NCBI RefSeq assembly: GCF_037893015.1
Contig: NC_133660.1
Span: 280,169,567 to 280,233,566 of the forward strand
Direction of reading: 5' to 3'
DNA length: 64,000 bases
Source: Macrotis lagotis
Taxonomy: Eukaryota; Chordata; Mammalia; Peramelemorphia; Peramelidae
The notes beneath the pieces were generated by a model. It ran no database searches and was not told where the DNA came from. It worked only from the letters and a program-made list of their open reading frames with translations. Positions 47,133 to 58,440 of the stretch are shown here, piece after piece. A program made the position numbers and the translations under genes. The first letter of the stretch is position 1. Each line of letters opens with the position of its first letter.

Positions 47133-47458
47133 GGGGCAGCATGGTGGCACAAGGGGCACATGGTGGCTAGAGCACTGGCCTTGAAGTCAGGAGGACATGA
47201 GTTCAAATCTAGCCTCATACACTTACTAGCTGTGTGACTTTGGGCAAGTCACTTAATTCCAATTGCCTCCCATCCATGACCATCTCCAGTTGTCCTGATT
47301 CATATTTGGCCACTGGACCTAGATGGCTCTGGAGGAGAAAGTGTAACTGGTGACTTAGCACACACCACCCCTCACTCCAATCCAATTCATGTGCTTCTCA
47401 TAACATCGCCTTCCTGATGTCACGGCCCTCTTCGAGAACAAAGGACAAGTATTATATC
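47133..47458 (+). mobile_element. Long Mon1/Mar1-type SINE with TSD, full length
   Basis: Head 'ggcagcatggtggcacaagg', box B 'gagttcaaatctagcc', core 'agctgtgtgactttgggcaa', then the long 3' part 'tggccactggacctagatgg', 'cttcctgatgtcacggccct' and 'cttcgagaacaaaggacaag'. The duplication CTAGATTTGAA (47122-47132) and CTAGATTTAAA (47459-47469) brackets it. There is a small internal duplication of 'ggcacaaggggcacatggtgg' type near the head. Confidence 0.9.
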
Positions 47459-47504
47459 CTAGATTTAAACTCAAATCTTCTTGGCTCCTAGTCCAGTTCT
47501 TTAT

Positions 47505-47660
47505 CCACTTGAGTCCTGAAAAGAGCACAAGCTTTGGAAGACCCAAGTTCCTATTCCCTGTGTGACTTTAAATGGATCACTTTACATTTCAGAGCCTCAG
47601 TTTCCTCTTCTGTAAAGTGAAGGTTTCTGATGTTGTTCTCCAAGATCCCTATGAGATCAT
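47505..47660 (+). repeat. MIR copy
   Basis: 'aagagcacaagctttggaag', 'tccctgtgtgactttaaatg', 'cagagcctcagtttcctctt' and 'ctgtaaagtgaaggtttctg' is the MIR order. Confidence 0.75.
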
Positions 47661-48780
47661 GAGCAAGTCATGTCCCTTTTCTGTATTTTTCATCTATAAC
47701 GTGAGGGGATTGGAGTACATGACTCTTGGGGTACCTCCTAGCTCTCTCATCTCTCCTCCCAGTGTTCTGAAAAAGTTAATGAACCTTCCCAAAGACTTCC
47801 CACAGTCCTCTCTACCTGAAGTCTAATCCCCCTTCCCATGACAAACAATACCAAGACACAGCCAGTCCCAAGAAAGAACCAGATTTAAAGGAGACACAGC
47901 ATCCATAAGCCCCAGTGGGGGGAGGTTCTTCCCTTCTCCTCCCACATTCAAATTTCTGACATCTGCTGAGGTCCCTACTCTGGGCTATGATCAATTGATT
48001 TTTGAAGCACATTTCAGGAGTCATTTTACATTTTTAAAATATAATTTAAAACAAATAGAAATGCTCCTCCAGACCATCTCTGGACTCTGGAAATATAACC
48101 ATGTAGAACTGAGAAAATGCTTTTCAGACATGTGATTTTAAAACTTGTCTGAGGCATTCACTGACTGGAGAATCCTGGCTAAGAACCTCAACCTCTGAGA
48201 ACCTCAGTCTTCTAATCTATAAAATGGGAAGGACAGCTCACTTCACAGAGTCACTGTGAGATCAAGTCAACCTAGGATTCAGGAGTCTTGATGCTGACCC
48301 AAGACAAAGAGCTTTGGCATTTCTGTCTGCTTTGCCCAGGAAGGGTAAGGGCTATCACTCCCATTTGCCAGATGAGAAGACTGAGGGCCAGCAAAGTCAA
48401 AAACAACCTTCTCAAGGGCATACACATCCTAGTTCACACGATGAGTCTGCCAAGGAATCCAGGGTGTCTGCTGCGCCCCCATCCCAACCCTGAACCCTCC
48501 CCTTGGCAGCATGCTGCTGCCCTCAAGCACCTTTTGAAGGATGAGAAGGCCATGGCAAGAGCCTTCACCTGTGCTGACAAAGCTTCCTCCTAGTCCCCGA
48601 TGGGAAGCAGGATGACATCACTTTAGAAAGATGCAAGGGCTCTGTTCAGACAAAGCTCCTGGAGCGCATTCATACACATTGTTTTTCATCAGCAACAGGT
48701 GCCACAGCTGCTGACGTCATGCCAAAAGATCTCAGAGACCTGTTCAGGCCAATTCTACCTAGGGAGCCCCAGAAGGCCAA
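47661..48780. other. Unique DNA, no gene seen
   Basis: A MIR lies near 48150-48275 ('ctcagtcttctaatctataa'). The remainder is unclassified. A 101-residue ORF (48288-48593) has no family resemblance. Confidence 0.45.
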
Positions 48781-48787
48781 CACTAAA

Positions 48788-49205
48788 AAAAGGAGATGAG
48801 ATGAGATGAGACAAGAAGAGATGAGGGAAAACAAAGGAAAAAAAGAAGATGGGAGAGGAGAAGAGGAAGAAGGAAGAGGAGAGATGAGGAGAGGGAAGAA
48901 GAGAAAAGAGGAAAGGAGGAAGGGGGAGAGGAGGGGAGGGGAGGAAGAAGAAAGGAAATGATAGGGGAAGAGAGGAAAAAAGAAAAGAAGATAGAAGGGA
49001 GGAATGAGGAAGAGAAGGAAGAATGGAAGAAGAAAGGAGAGGACATGGGAGGAGAGGAGAGGACAGGGAGAGGATAGGGGAGAGGAAAGAAGGGGAGAAG
49101 AGAGGAGAGGATAGGAGGGGAGGAGGGGAGAAGGGAGGAGGAAGAAAAGGAGAGGGGAGACAACGGCACAGAGCTGGACAGGCTGGGGAGGACAGAGGAG
49201 TAAAG
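48788..49205 (+). repeat. Purine-rich low-complexity tract (GAGA/GGAGA/GGGGA)
   Basis: About 420 bases that are overwhelmingly A and G, with isolated T and C. Units drift from ATGAG to GGAGA and GGGGA. Antisense ORFs of 202, 168 and 128 residues in three frames are Ser/Leu/Phe/Pro artefacts of this composition. Confidence 0.95.
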
Positions 49206-50524
49206 ATGACTGAGTAAATTTTATTCTCATGGTCACGGATTGGTGAACAATGGAGAGGCAAGCTGAAAGTCCACCCAACTCCAGTCAGAGGATTTAGTTG
49301 ACTCTCAGTTCATTTCCTGCCTGAGAGACCTTGGGTAAGTCACTTCAACTCTCTTGTCTCAGTTTCTTTATAGTACAAGGAGGGAGTTGATTCAGCGATT
49401 TCTCAGGCACCTTCCATGATTATGGATCAATTCTGCCAACATTTAATGAATGTGTGGAAAATGCTTTTAATAAATATTCTGATGATCCCAAACTGGGAGA
49501 AATAGCTAATATGTCTCCTATCAGAATGGGATAGGAAAAGATCTCAAAGCCTAGAATAATGAAATGGAATTAACAAGTTGAAAATGAACAGGATCAGCTT
49601 CAAAAGTCCTAAAAGCTCCGTTTTCCTGCCAGTTCTAAACCATGCAATCACGACTCTAACTAGCCCTCCTCCTCCCCACACCAGAAGTCCCCAGGGTTGT
49701 GAGCTTCGAAAACTTACATTTTCCTTTATTTTACCTGGAATCCAGGCCACCACCACAACACTTGCCCCCTTACCACATCTAACATGACTCTTGGTTATGC
49801 CATCTGCAAAGCAGGATTGATAATCCCTTTCTTATGAGAGCAGTCCCTAATCATTCAAAGGAATTCAGTCTAATTATTTACATTGGAAAAACCAAGGGAA
49901 TGAAGAATGGATATTCTGCAGACTACATTATGTCATTGGATGAATGATTCAGGATTCATGCATCAGTTCATGTGTCTCGGACAGATTCAGTAGTTGGCCC
50001 ACCATGCTGGGCCTAGGACTAAGTAGGTAGAAGAGGACTGGATGAGCAGGATCAATATTTTTCATGACCGCCATTTTCTCCTCAAAACAAAAGTCTGTCC
50101 TTTTGACCCCAGTGTTCTTCCAGTGATGGCACAACTCTGAGCATGGAATCGCAGATACTCTGAAGAATTAGAAATGCAACCAATGAGTAGGCAAACAGGA
50201 TGCTTAAAAAGATTATCTCATATCATCAGTGAAGATTCATTTAAGAGAAGTGTCATAAGATATGTCATCGATGATATTCGAGGTCAGAGAAGAAGGGGCA
50301 CAGTCATGAAACAAGAGAAAAACCAATGGACCCCCCCATGAACAACACCGGGACCCACACAGGTTGGGTATCAATACATCCAGAGTCTGACTTTCAGCAC
50401 CTTGGTCAGTATCCCCTGAAGAGGGAAAGCCAAAGAATGCTCCAGCAGAGATGCCCTAGAAGCCCTTCATTGAAAGAAGCTCCCGAAGGAATAGGACCAC
50501 AGAATGATTAGGGACATCATAGGA
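49206..50524. other. Unique DNA with MIR trace
   Basis: A MIR lies at about 49300-49430 ('gagaccttgggtaagtcact', 'tcttgtctcagtttctttat'). Nothing gene-like in the remainder. Confidence 0.45.
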
Positions 50525-50850
50525 ATTTAAGATGGTTGGTCTGGTGGAAAGAACCCTAGGACTGGAATCATTGGATCCAGGTTCAAATCCTAGCACTAGG
50601 GGCGGCTAGGTGGCGCAGTGGATAGAGCACTGTCCCTGGAATCAGGAGGACCTGAGTTCAAATCCAGCCTCAGACACTTAATGACCTAACTGTGTGGCCT
50701 TGGGCAAGCCATGTAACCCCATTGCCTAGCAAAAAACTAAAAGAAAAAAATCCTAGCACTGTCATTTATCACTTTGAGCAAGTTACTTAATCATCTTAGG
50801 AGACCCCAGTTCTTTAACTGCAAAATTAAAAGATTGGGCTAGTATTCCAG
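50525..50850 (+). repeat. MIR split by a SINE
   Basis: MIR 5' part 50525-50597 ('ggactggaatcattggatcc', 'aggttcaaatcctagcact'). It resumes at 50761 with 'gtcatttatcactttgagca', 'agttacttaatcatcttagg' and 'tgcaaaattaaaagattggg'. Confidence 0.85.
50598..50747 (+). mobile_element. WSINE1-type CORE-SINE, 13-bp perfect TSD
   Basis: Box A TGGCGCAGTGG (50611-50621) and box B GAGTTCAAATCC (50654-50665) are intact, consistent with a polymerase III promoter. AAATCCTAGCACT is duplicated perfectly at 50585-50597 and 50748-50760. It is among the best-preserved SINEs here. Confidence 0.96.
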
Positions 50851-51395
50851 AGAACAACTTGGAACTACACTTAAAAGGCTATAAAACTGTGTGTATCCTT
50901 GGACTTAGCAATACCACTGCTAGGTCTGTATCCTACAGAAATCAAAGGAAAAGAACCCATATATACAAAAATATTTTGTGATGGCAGAGTTGGGAACTGA
51001 ATGGATGCCCACCAATTGAGGAACAGCTGAATAAGTTGTGATATATGATTGTGATGGAGTTCTATTGTACCATAAGAAAAGGCAAGACAGATGGGTTCAG
51101 AAAAATCTGGGAAGACCTCTATGAACTGATGGAGAGTGAAGTGAGTAGAACCTAAGAGAACAATGAACATACTAACAGCAATGTTGTAACTACAGCTAAC
51201 TCTGAAAGACTTAGAGACTCTAATCAGCATAATGATCCAAGACAATCCCATGGTGAAAATGCTATCCCGCTCCAGAGAGAAAATTGATGAAATCTGATTA
51301 CAAATTGAAGTATAATTTTTTCACTTTATTTTTTTTTTGCAAGATTAAGGGGGAAATACGTTTTGCGTGATTTCATATATATAATTGAAGAAAAA
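50851..51395 (+). mobile_element. 5'-truncated L1 3' end
   Basis: 'ggacttagcaataccactgc', 'taggtctgtatcctacagaa', 'ggatgcccaccaattgagga', 'atgaactgatggagagtgaa' and 'aatgatccaagacaatccca' are sense-orientation ORF2 C-terminus and 3' UTR of marsupial L1. Confidence 0.88.
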
Positions 51396-51459
51396 AGAAG
51401 ACTGAACCAAATGGCCTCTAAGATCGCTAAATTTGTGATCATAATTTCTTTCCAGGGAT

Positions 51460-51602
51460 CTTAGGAGCCCTTTTATGTATTGTCTTCCCTATTAGAATTT
51501 AATTTCTTTGAAGGTAAGAACTGTCTTGCTGGTCTGTAGTTGTAATTTCAGAACTTAATACAATGCTTCTTTCACACACAGTAAACACTAAATAAATGCC
51601 CA
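51460..51602 (+). repeat. L2 3' end
   Basis: 'gtcttccctattagaattta', 'ctttgaaggtaagaactgtc' and 'agtaaacactaaataaatgc' match the L2 end. Confidence 0.7.
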
Positions 51603-51639
51603 GAATTATCTACCCACTTTACTAAATAAATGCTCTGTT

Positions 51640-51910
51640 TTATCTTCCCACCTATCCATCTATCTGCCAATCTCTCATTTATCTATTAAATCTATCACTC
51701 ATCTATTGACCTATCAATCTATCTACCTATCATAATAATTACCTAGCTGTGTGACCTCAGGCAAGTCAATTAACCCCATGGTCTTGCAATCATTTACCTA
51801 CCTCTTTTTCTGTCTCCCTACTTATTCATTTACATATCTACCTATCTCTCATCTATCTACCTATCTCTGTATTCATCTACCCACCTATTCATCTATCATC
51901 TACTCCCTCC
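51640..51910 (+). repeat. (CTAT)n/(CTAC)n tetranucleotide repeat containing a SINE fragment
   Basis: CTAT, CTAC and CATC units on both sides of a 59-base piece (51732-51790) that is the 3' half of the CORE-SINE: 'ataattacctagctgtgtga', 'cctcaggcaagtcaattaac', 'cccatggtcttgcaa'. Confidence 0.9.
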
Positions 51911-52084
51911 CTACCAATAGGTCCATTTCCACTGACAAAATGCATAAATCTTTGCAAATCTTGATGTGTTGTTGAAATATCACTTATGATTATTTTATAT
52001 GCAAAGAAAGTGTCATCATTCTGTCCCATTTTCTTGGGAAAGCGGGAGGGTCTGAGAAGGCTCACTACATTCGGTAGCACCTTT

Positions 52085-53082
52085 TTTTGTATAAACATTT
52101 TTATTTATTTAATGTTTGCATTTCAAATTCTGTTCCTCCTTCCCTTCCCTTCCCTAGCCTCTCCCTGAGATGGTGACCAATCAGATAGTGGTTGTACATG
52201 TGCAGTTATGTAACACATTTCTATATTAGTAATTTTGTACAAGGTTCAAATAAAAGAAAGTTTAAAAAATAGCATGCTTTAGTCTGTATTCAAACAATGT
52301 CAGTTCTTTCTCTGGAAGTGGAGATTATGCCTCATCATTAGTCCTTGGGGATTATCTTGGATCATTATATTGCTGAGAAAAGTTTAAGTCATCCATAGTT
52401 CTCCATAAACAATAATGCTCTTTCTGTGTCCAGTGTTCTCCTGGTCCTGTTTGCTTCTCTATGCATCAATTCACATACATCTTAGTTTGGTGGAGCTAAT
52501 TGGCAATGTGTAGAAGTGATGATGATTTATGGAGGGATCTTTTGTATCCTGCAACTTTACTAAAGTTTTTAATCATTTAATACTTGATTCTCTGGAATGT
52601 TCTAAGTATAATATCAGATCATCTGGAAAGTGATCGTTTATTTCCTCACTGCCCTAATTCCTTCAATTCCTTTTTCTTCTCTTATTGCTATAGCCAATAT
52701 TTTTAGCACAATATCAATAATAGAGGCGATAATGGGCATTCTTGCTTCACCCCTGATTGCACTGGAAATTTTTCTAGCTTACTCTCATGACAGATGATGC
52801 TTGCTGATGGTTTTAAATGAATATGACATCATTTGAAGGTAAGTTGCATTTTTTACTTTGCTCTCAAGGATCTTTTTTTTTTTGTTTTTTGCAAAGAAAT
52901 GGGGTTAAGTGACTTGCCTAAGGTCCTACAGCTAGGTAATTATTAAGTGTCTGAAGGTCAAATTTGAACTCAGGTCCTCCTGACTCCTTGGCCGATGCCC
53001 TATCCACCAGCCCCTGTCTCAAGGGTTTTTTAATAGGAATGGGTGCTGTATTTTGTCAAGGGCTTTTTCTGCTTTTTGGAAC
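52085..53082 (-). mobile_element. L1, antisense: 3' UTR joined to reverse-transcriptase region, split by SINE
   Basis: 52085-52490 is antisense 3' UTR/C-terminus. At about 52495 it jumps to antisense ORF2 RT sequence: 'ttttgtatcctgcaacttta', 'aatatcagatcatctggaaa', 'gcattcttgcttcacccctg'. It continues after the SINE with 'ttttgtcaagggctttttct'. Same order as the RT region of mammalian L1. Confidence 0.82.
52871..53016 (-). mobile_element. CORE-SINE, antisense, nested in L1
   Basis: Poly(T), 'ggggttaagtgacttgccta', 'gctaggtaattattaagtgt', 'tttgaactcaggtcctcctg', then a degraded head. TCTCAAGG is duplicated at 52862-52869 and 53017-53024, exactly where the L1 is split. Confidence 0.92.
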
Positions 53083-54870
53083 TCCATCTTCAGACATCCT
53101 CTGCCTCCTCCCTTGCTCCCTGTGGCTCTCCTTCAGTGGCAGGTGAAGGTGCTATAAATGCTTGGTGACTGTCTCTCACTGCTTTGAAGAATAAAGAGCC
53201 ATCACTTCAGCCCTCCAATCTTAGTTCTGAAGCTAGAGGGGCCTCAGAGGCCTCAGAGACCTCAGCCCAACTCCCTCATTCTACAGAGGGTGGGGGAGGG
53301 AAACACATTGGTCACAAGTGGCAGAAATGGATTAGGACCCTGACCGACTCCATTGTCCTTTCCACCATATCACATCAGCCTTCCTAAATCCCCCATTTTC
53401 TTTAGAAATTGAGAGTTCAAAAAAAAGTGACTTTCCCAAGGTCACTTAGCCAGCAAGTGCTTAAGCCGTGTCTCACTCTGGGCTTTCTACTGACTCCAAG
53501 CATGAGGCTCTTTGGCCCATTTGGGGCCCATCCAGGATGGAGCCTGCCTCCCCTCAGCCCCCCACTGGGGAGTTTTCCTGCTTGGTGTGCTGGCAATGAC
53601 TTCCTTCTACCCCCAGCCGCTGCTGCTTAATCTCAGACAGCACCAAGTAGGGACTTGTTTCTCCAAAGACAGTAGATCGGAACTTGGAATGTCCCCGGCT
53701 TCTCATTCTTTCTCAGGGTGTGACCCTGCACCCAAAGCAGGAAAGACAATTCCACTTTTGGAAGCCAGCTCTAAGAGGAATGTGCCAGAGGAAAGCAGGG
53801 CCTGGGTGGGGGTCGAGGAGGGGGCAGGGAACCCCTCCCCAGGGGCCCTGTCCTCACCAGCCCTCTCCCGAGGCTCTACAATGGGGCTTTGATCCACCTA
53901 AAGTCCCAAAACAGATTGAGGACAAGCACCCAACCTCTACCTGCCCAACTCCTTGTTCCCACAGAAGATACTTTATCCTGGTAGTCCCACGGTGACATTC
54001 TTGGCATGCACAGCCCAGGAAGGAGTTGAGATCTGACACAGTCCAACTGCACTCTGGCTTTTGAAAATGATGGGTTCAGCTTACTCGCCTCAGATCCCAG
54101 CCGCAGGCCCCAATGCTCAGCTTTATAGGCACAACTAGGCATGTTTGAGCTTTGGTTCTGAGAAAGACCACTCACTTAGCAGGACAGAGCTTGGGCAGCC
54201 CCCCCACCCCCCACCCCAGAGCAGCCCCAGAGAGCCAGGACCTGAGTAACCAGGTAGCAAACAAGGAGGACCAAATTATGGAGCTCAGGGTCAGTCAACA
54301 AGATGGCAAAACCAATCCTCTGGTGACTGTGACTGAGGAACTGGACAGTAGGCAAACTGGCCTTAGCAAAGGGTGACCCAAGAGTTGAGAAGACATGGAG
54401 AGGCCTACCCTCAGACCACAGGCCCTAGAGCTCAGCCGCCAAAACACCAGCCCAGCAGTCCCAGTCCACAGGGAAGTCAAGGCTGACTCTTGTTGGCCTC
54501 CCAGAATTCTGGGGCTGTCAGCCTGAGTTATTGCCAGTGGAGTTCCAGAACAATGCCCACACCTGTACCTTTCTCCCTGAAACTCCTCCTGGCAGGTCTG
54601 GTTTCGCGGAGGTTGCCTGTTTTCAGAAGGTTCCCGAAGGATATGGAAGTGGCCCAGAAAGATAGCAGGGCATGCTGACATCCTCTCCTAGGCTGGGGGT
54701 TTGTTTATAGAAGGCCCTGGATCGGAATCCACACATCCTGATCTTCTTCCTGTGCTGGCTGTCAGGTTACTCATAAGGAAGATGGTGGCAACCTTGCTCT
54801 TTTGGAGCCTGGGTCCACTTGGACAGCCTGTGAGAAATCAATGCAATGAAAAACAGAAATTACCTATCAT
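53083..54870. other. GC-rich unique interval, no gene established
   Basis: An antisense MIR trace lies near 53410-53480. Overlapping ORFs of 126-128 residues (53512-53892 plus, 54295-54681 minus) have no domain I recognise. Confidence 0.45.
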
Positions 54871-54879
54871 TAATCATCC

Positions 54880-55080
54880 CCTCTTAGCTCCCTTCTATGA
54901 TGTGGTGTTTCTCCCGCCATTAGAATGTAAACTCCCTGAAGGCAGGGTTGGTTTTATCTCTAATTTGTGGGATAAATAGAGCAGAAATTGCTATTATTTC
55001 CACTTTTCAGAGGAGCAAATTGAATTCTAGAGAGGGTAAGTATCTTGATCACAGTCATACAACTAGCTTGTGGCAAAATG
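54880..55080. repeat. L2 3' end (+) and antisense MIR
   Basis: 'tagaatgtaaactccctgaa' with 'ggcagggttggttttatctc' (54920-54985) is L2. 'ttccacttttcagaggagca' with 'acagtcatacaactagcttg' (54995-55080) is antisense MIR. Confidence 0.7.
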
Positions 55081-55104
55081 CAACAGGTAAAGAGAGCTGA
55101 CTCT

Positions 55105-55356
55105 TAGGGGCAGCTAGGTGACATAGTGGATAGAGCACAGACTCGGGACTCGGGAGGACCACAGTTCAAATCCAACCTCAGGGGGTGGCTAGGTGGCGCA
55201 GTGGATAAAGCACCAGCCCTGGAGTCAGGAGTACCTGGGTTCAAAACCAGTCTCAGACACTTCATAATTACCTAGCTGTGTGGCCTTGGGCAAGCCACTT
55301 AACCCCATTGCCTTGCAAAAACCTAAGGGGAAAAAAAAAAAGAAGGAAAGAAAGAA
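55105..55356 (+). mobile_element. Partial-dimer CORE-SINE: 5' half plus full copy, one TSD
   Basis: A 5' half (55108-55180: 'ggggcagctaggtgacatag' to 'cagttcaaatccaacctcag') is fused head-to-tail to a complete WSINE1-type SINE (from about 55181, 'gggtggctaggtggcgcagt', A-tail at 55330). AGCTGACTCT flanks the pair at 55095-55104 and 55357-55366. The two units belong to different subfamilies. Confidence 0.9.
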
Positions 55357-55379
55357 AGCTGACTCTGGAGTCCAAGAAG

Positions 55380-58079
55380 CATACTTTGAAAACTGGAAAG
55401 CATCTTAGTATCCACTGAGTCCAACGCAATCATTTCCCTGCTAAGGAATAGAAACCAAAGGAAGTTAAGTGACTAGTTTAGGGTCACAGGGTTAAGAGGA
55501 GTCTGTGGTGAGATTGAATCCAATTCTTCTTAATTTCAATTCCAATACTCTCTACCCTACATCATGGCACCAGGGTCTGTTTTGTATCACCCTGGGAAAG
55601 TCACTTAACCATTATAGGTCTGTTTGCTCTGCTGTAAAATAAAGGATTTGGGACAGTTAGTCACTAAGGTGCATTCCTTCTCTGTCTCTGATACTATCAT
55701 TTCTGGACTTCCTTTGGTCTATGCCTTGGTCCTTAGGGCATCCTACCTCTCCACTTGACTGAAAGATTCAAGGGAAATGCCATTCCATAAAATAAAACAA
55801 TAATAATAATGGAAGTCTCCATAGCATTTTAAGGTTTGCCACATCCCTTTGAGAAAGGTTTTATCAGCACCATCATCCCCATTTTACAGGTGAGAAAAAT
55901 TAAGGCAAGCAGAGACAACATTTGATGCCAGATCCCCCTGACTCAAGTCCAGGGCTATTTGTATCATGTCCTATGTCCTCATCCCAAGAGGGCAATAAGA
56001 TGAACAACACTTCAACACTAAAATGATTTCATCCAATCTACCAAGTATTTGCCAAGAAAGAACCACATGCATAGCACATAGTTCTAGGAGCCAAAAGAGA
56101 GAACCAAAGAGAGTCTTTGTCCTCAGGTGACATATTCTACTAAAATTTCATTCATGGAAATCCTCTCTCAAGGAGCAGAGGTCATCAGCCACCCAGGCCT
56201 TCCTATCTGATGCACTTCTTGTGTATAACATCACATAATTTTTTGCCCAATGTTGGCAGACCTCTGTGGATCTTCTAACATTCTGGGGGTATCTGAGGTC
56301 ACCCAAGCATAGGATCTACCTCTTACTTTGGCTCTTACTGTGGGATTGGGTCCCTACTTTTTTCTGGTCATTGGTGTCTCTGGAAGTTCACATCCTCATT
56401 GGTTACCCTGAGCAGCTGTTCCCTGCCTATCATGGCTCTCTGCACTCATTCATTGCAATGGGTTTCTGACCTAATCCATATGGGTTCAATTAGCACACTC
56501 CACCAATGTGGTCAGCAACCTATGGATACCTGACCACCCTCGGATAGTCAAATGCATCCTCCTAAAGCTTCCCTACAAGGGAACTACCCAACTTGCAGGG
56601 GCCTCCCTTGCTCTCCCTTCATGAGTAAAAGTTGCTCCTGAAAATGAAACCTGCTACTCCCTATACTCTTCCTCAGAAGCAGCATCTGGCCTGTATTCTT
56701 TGAGCTTTTATGTAGATTAATGAAAAGTGGTGATTTGATTATTTTACTTACTCTCTCTACCAGCCCAGATTGAGGCTCATCTGTGATGCATTATTTAGGT
56801 CTCAGGGTGAGATTTGGTGACCCAAAGTCCCATAAGCTGTATGTGTCAGACACGGCTCCTGAGCCACAGTCTTCATGACTCTACTAGAGACAGCCTGTAC
56901 CATTTTATTTCTTTTCATAGTGATCAGTAGAAATAGGGGTTCCCCACACCCCGAACCTCAGCCCCAATCCAACAAACACACTGTGCTATTGATTCCACAT
57001 TTACATGTCCTCAACAGTAAAATGTTTAGGTAAGAGGAAAGGAGTTCATAGCTCAACAACCAGAGCTTTGTCTTGGGAGGAAAGGAAAATTGATTGGAAT
57101 CTGCCTTCCTCACTGGCGTGTTTGATACTCAGGGATCACAGAGAATACCTGGAACTTGCAACGTTCACCATGTTTGAGACATATCCTGGAGGTGCTCGGA
57201 TTTGTTTTGCCTGGGCCCTTGGCCAGCACAAGAGAATCCAAAATCCAATAATAAAGAATTAGTGGACAGAGCAGGCTTTTCAGGAGGCTGGGAACTTTCT
57301 AACACACTCTAGGAGGGACTAGGTGAATTGTCTGAGAAGGAATGTCCTTTCACAATCTGTCTGTGGCAGGATCATCCCTCCATGACTCCCAGAGCTCTGT
57401 GGGGGCAAGCTCCCTGACCCCAGTACCAGAAAACTTGACTTCTAAACTCCATCCCACCATTTCCTTTCTGTTTGACCTTAGGCTGACACCTTCCTCTTCT
57501 CAGATCTTTGTTTCCTGATCTATAAGATGAGGCAGCTGAATGAATGGTTCTCTGGGGTTCATTCCCATCCCAGAATTCTACAATTCTTTAACATTTGAGG
57601 GTAGAGTCTATTCTATGCCTCCCTCTAATCTTTTTCAGAATGTAAACGCTTCAAGGATGAACACAGTGACTCATTTCATTTCATCTTTGTGTCCCCAATG
57701 CCTAGCATAGAACTAGGAACATGGTGGATGCAATAATCTGAATTCCAACATTTAGCAGGATATTAAAGTCAGGAAATGCTTGAGGATGGTTTTGAAACTT
57801 TTCCAGGTCACAGGAAAGTAGGTTTTAATTTAGAGATGTAAAGTCTCAGGAAGTAAATATAACATCTGAGGACATCATCTATCATTCCATGTCAATATCA
57901 TGACCATAGACCATACAATTCAGGGCTTAGGATGTCTTTGGGTCCAACTTTCTCATCTTACAGATGAGGATACCCTGAGTTTAAATGTCTTGCCTAAAGT
58001 CACACAGATAGTAAGTTTCTGAGGCAGGATTTGAACTCCATTTCAATGGTCTTCCCACTAGTTGTTTCACTTGTGTGTA
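55380..58079. other. Unique DNA with several MIR and L2 relics
   Basis: Antisense MIR at 55440-55560. Sense MIR at 55590-55690 and 57460-57590. MIR3-like at 55815-55960 ('gcattttaaggtttgcc'). L2 end at 57605-57745 ('cagaatgtaaacgcttcaag'). Antisense MIR at 57915-58045 ('cttacagatgaggataccct'). The stretch 55970-57450 shows no recognisable feature; its ORFs of 67 and 85 residues look random. Confidence 0.5.
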
Positions 58080-58268
58080 ACCAGTACTTAATTTGCAATG
58101 TGGCATATTGGTTAAAACAGAATCAGAAGGGGTGGCTAGGTGGTGTAGTAGATAGAGCACCAGCCCTGGAGTCAGGAGTACCTGAGTTCAAATCCGGCCT
58201 CAGACACTTAATAATGACCTAGCTGTGTGGCCTTGGGCAAGCCACTTAACCCCATTGCCTTGTAAAAG

Positions 58269-58321
<53 letters not shown>

Positions 58322-58440
58322 CCAGAAGACCTGGGTTCAAATTCAGCTAAATATACTTCCTAGCCATATGACTATATAATCTCATATATACATATATATA
58401 TGTATGTATCCTTGGGTCTTGTTTTCTTCTTCTGTACAAA
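58080..58440 (+). repeat. MIR split by a SINE
   Basis: 5' part 58080-58129; the remainder resumes at 58321 with 'agacctgggttcaaattcag', 'cctagccatatgactatata' and 'cttgttttcttcttctgtac'. Confidence 0.7.
58130..58319 (+). mobile_element. WSINE1-type CORE-SINE with (TA)n tail
   Basis: 'ggggtggctaggtggtgtag', 'agcaccagccctggagtcag', box B 'gagttcaaatcc' and 'cacttaaccccattgccttg'. The tail (58271-58319) is about 24 TA units. AATCAGAAG before and AACCAGAAG after resemble a 9-bp duplication with one mismatch. Confidence 0.92.

Noticed and set aside
48670-49278. 202, 168 and 128-residue antisense ORFs that look like hydrophobic proteins
   Set aside because: All three frames are open because the minus strand is nearly pure pyrimidine. 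This is an artefact.
50611-50665. tRNA gene from intact A and B boxes
   Set aside because: The boxes belong to the SINE head. There is no tRNA cloverleaf 3' half, and the element has a target duplication and A-tail.
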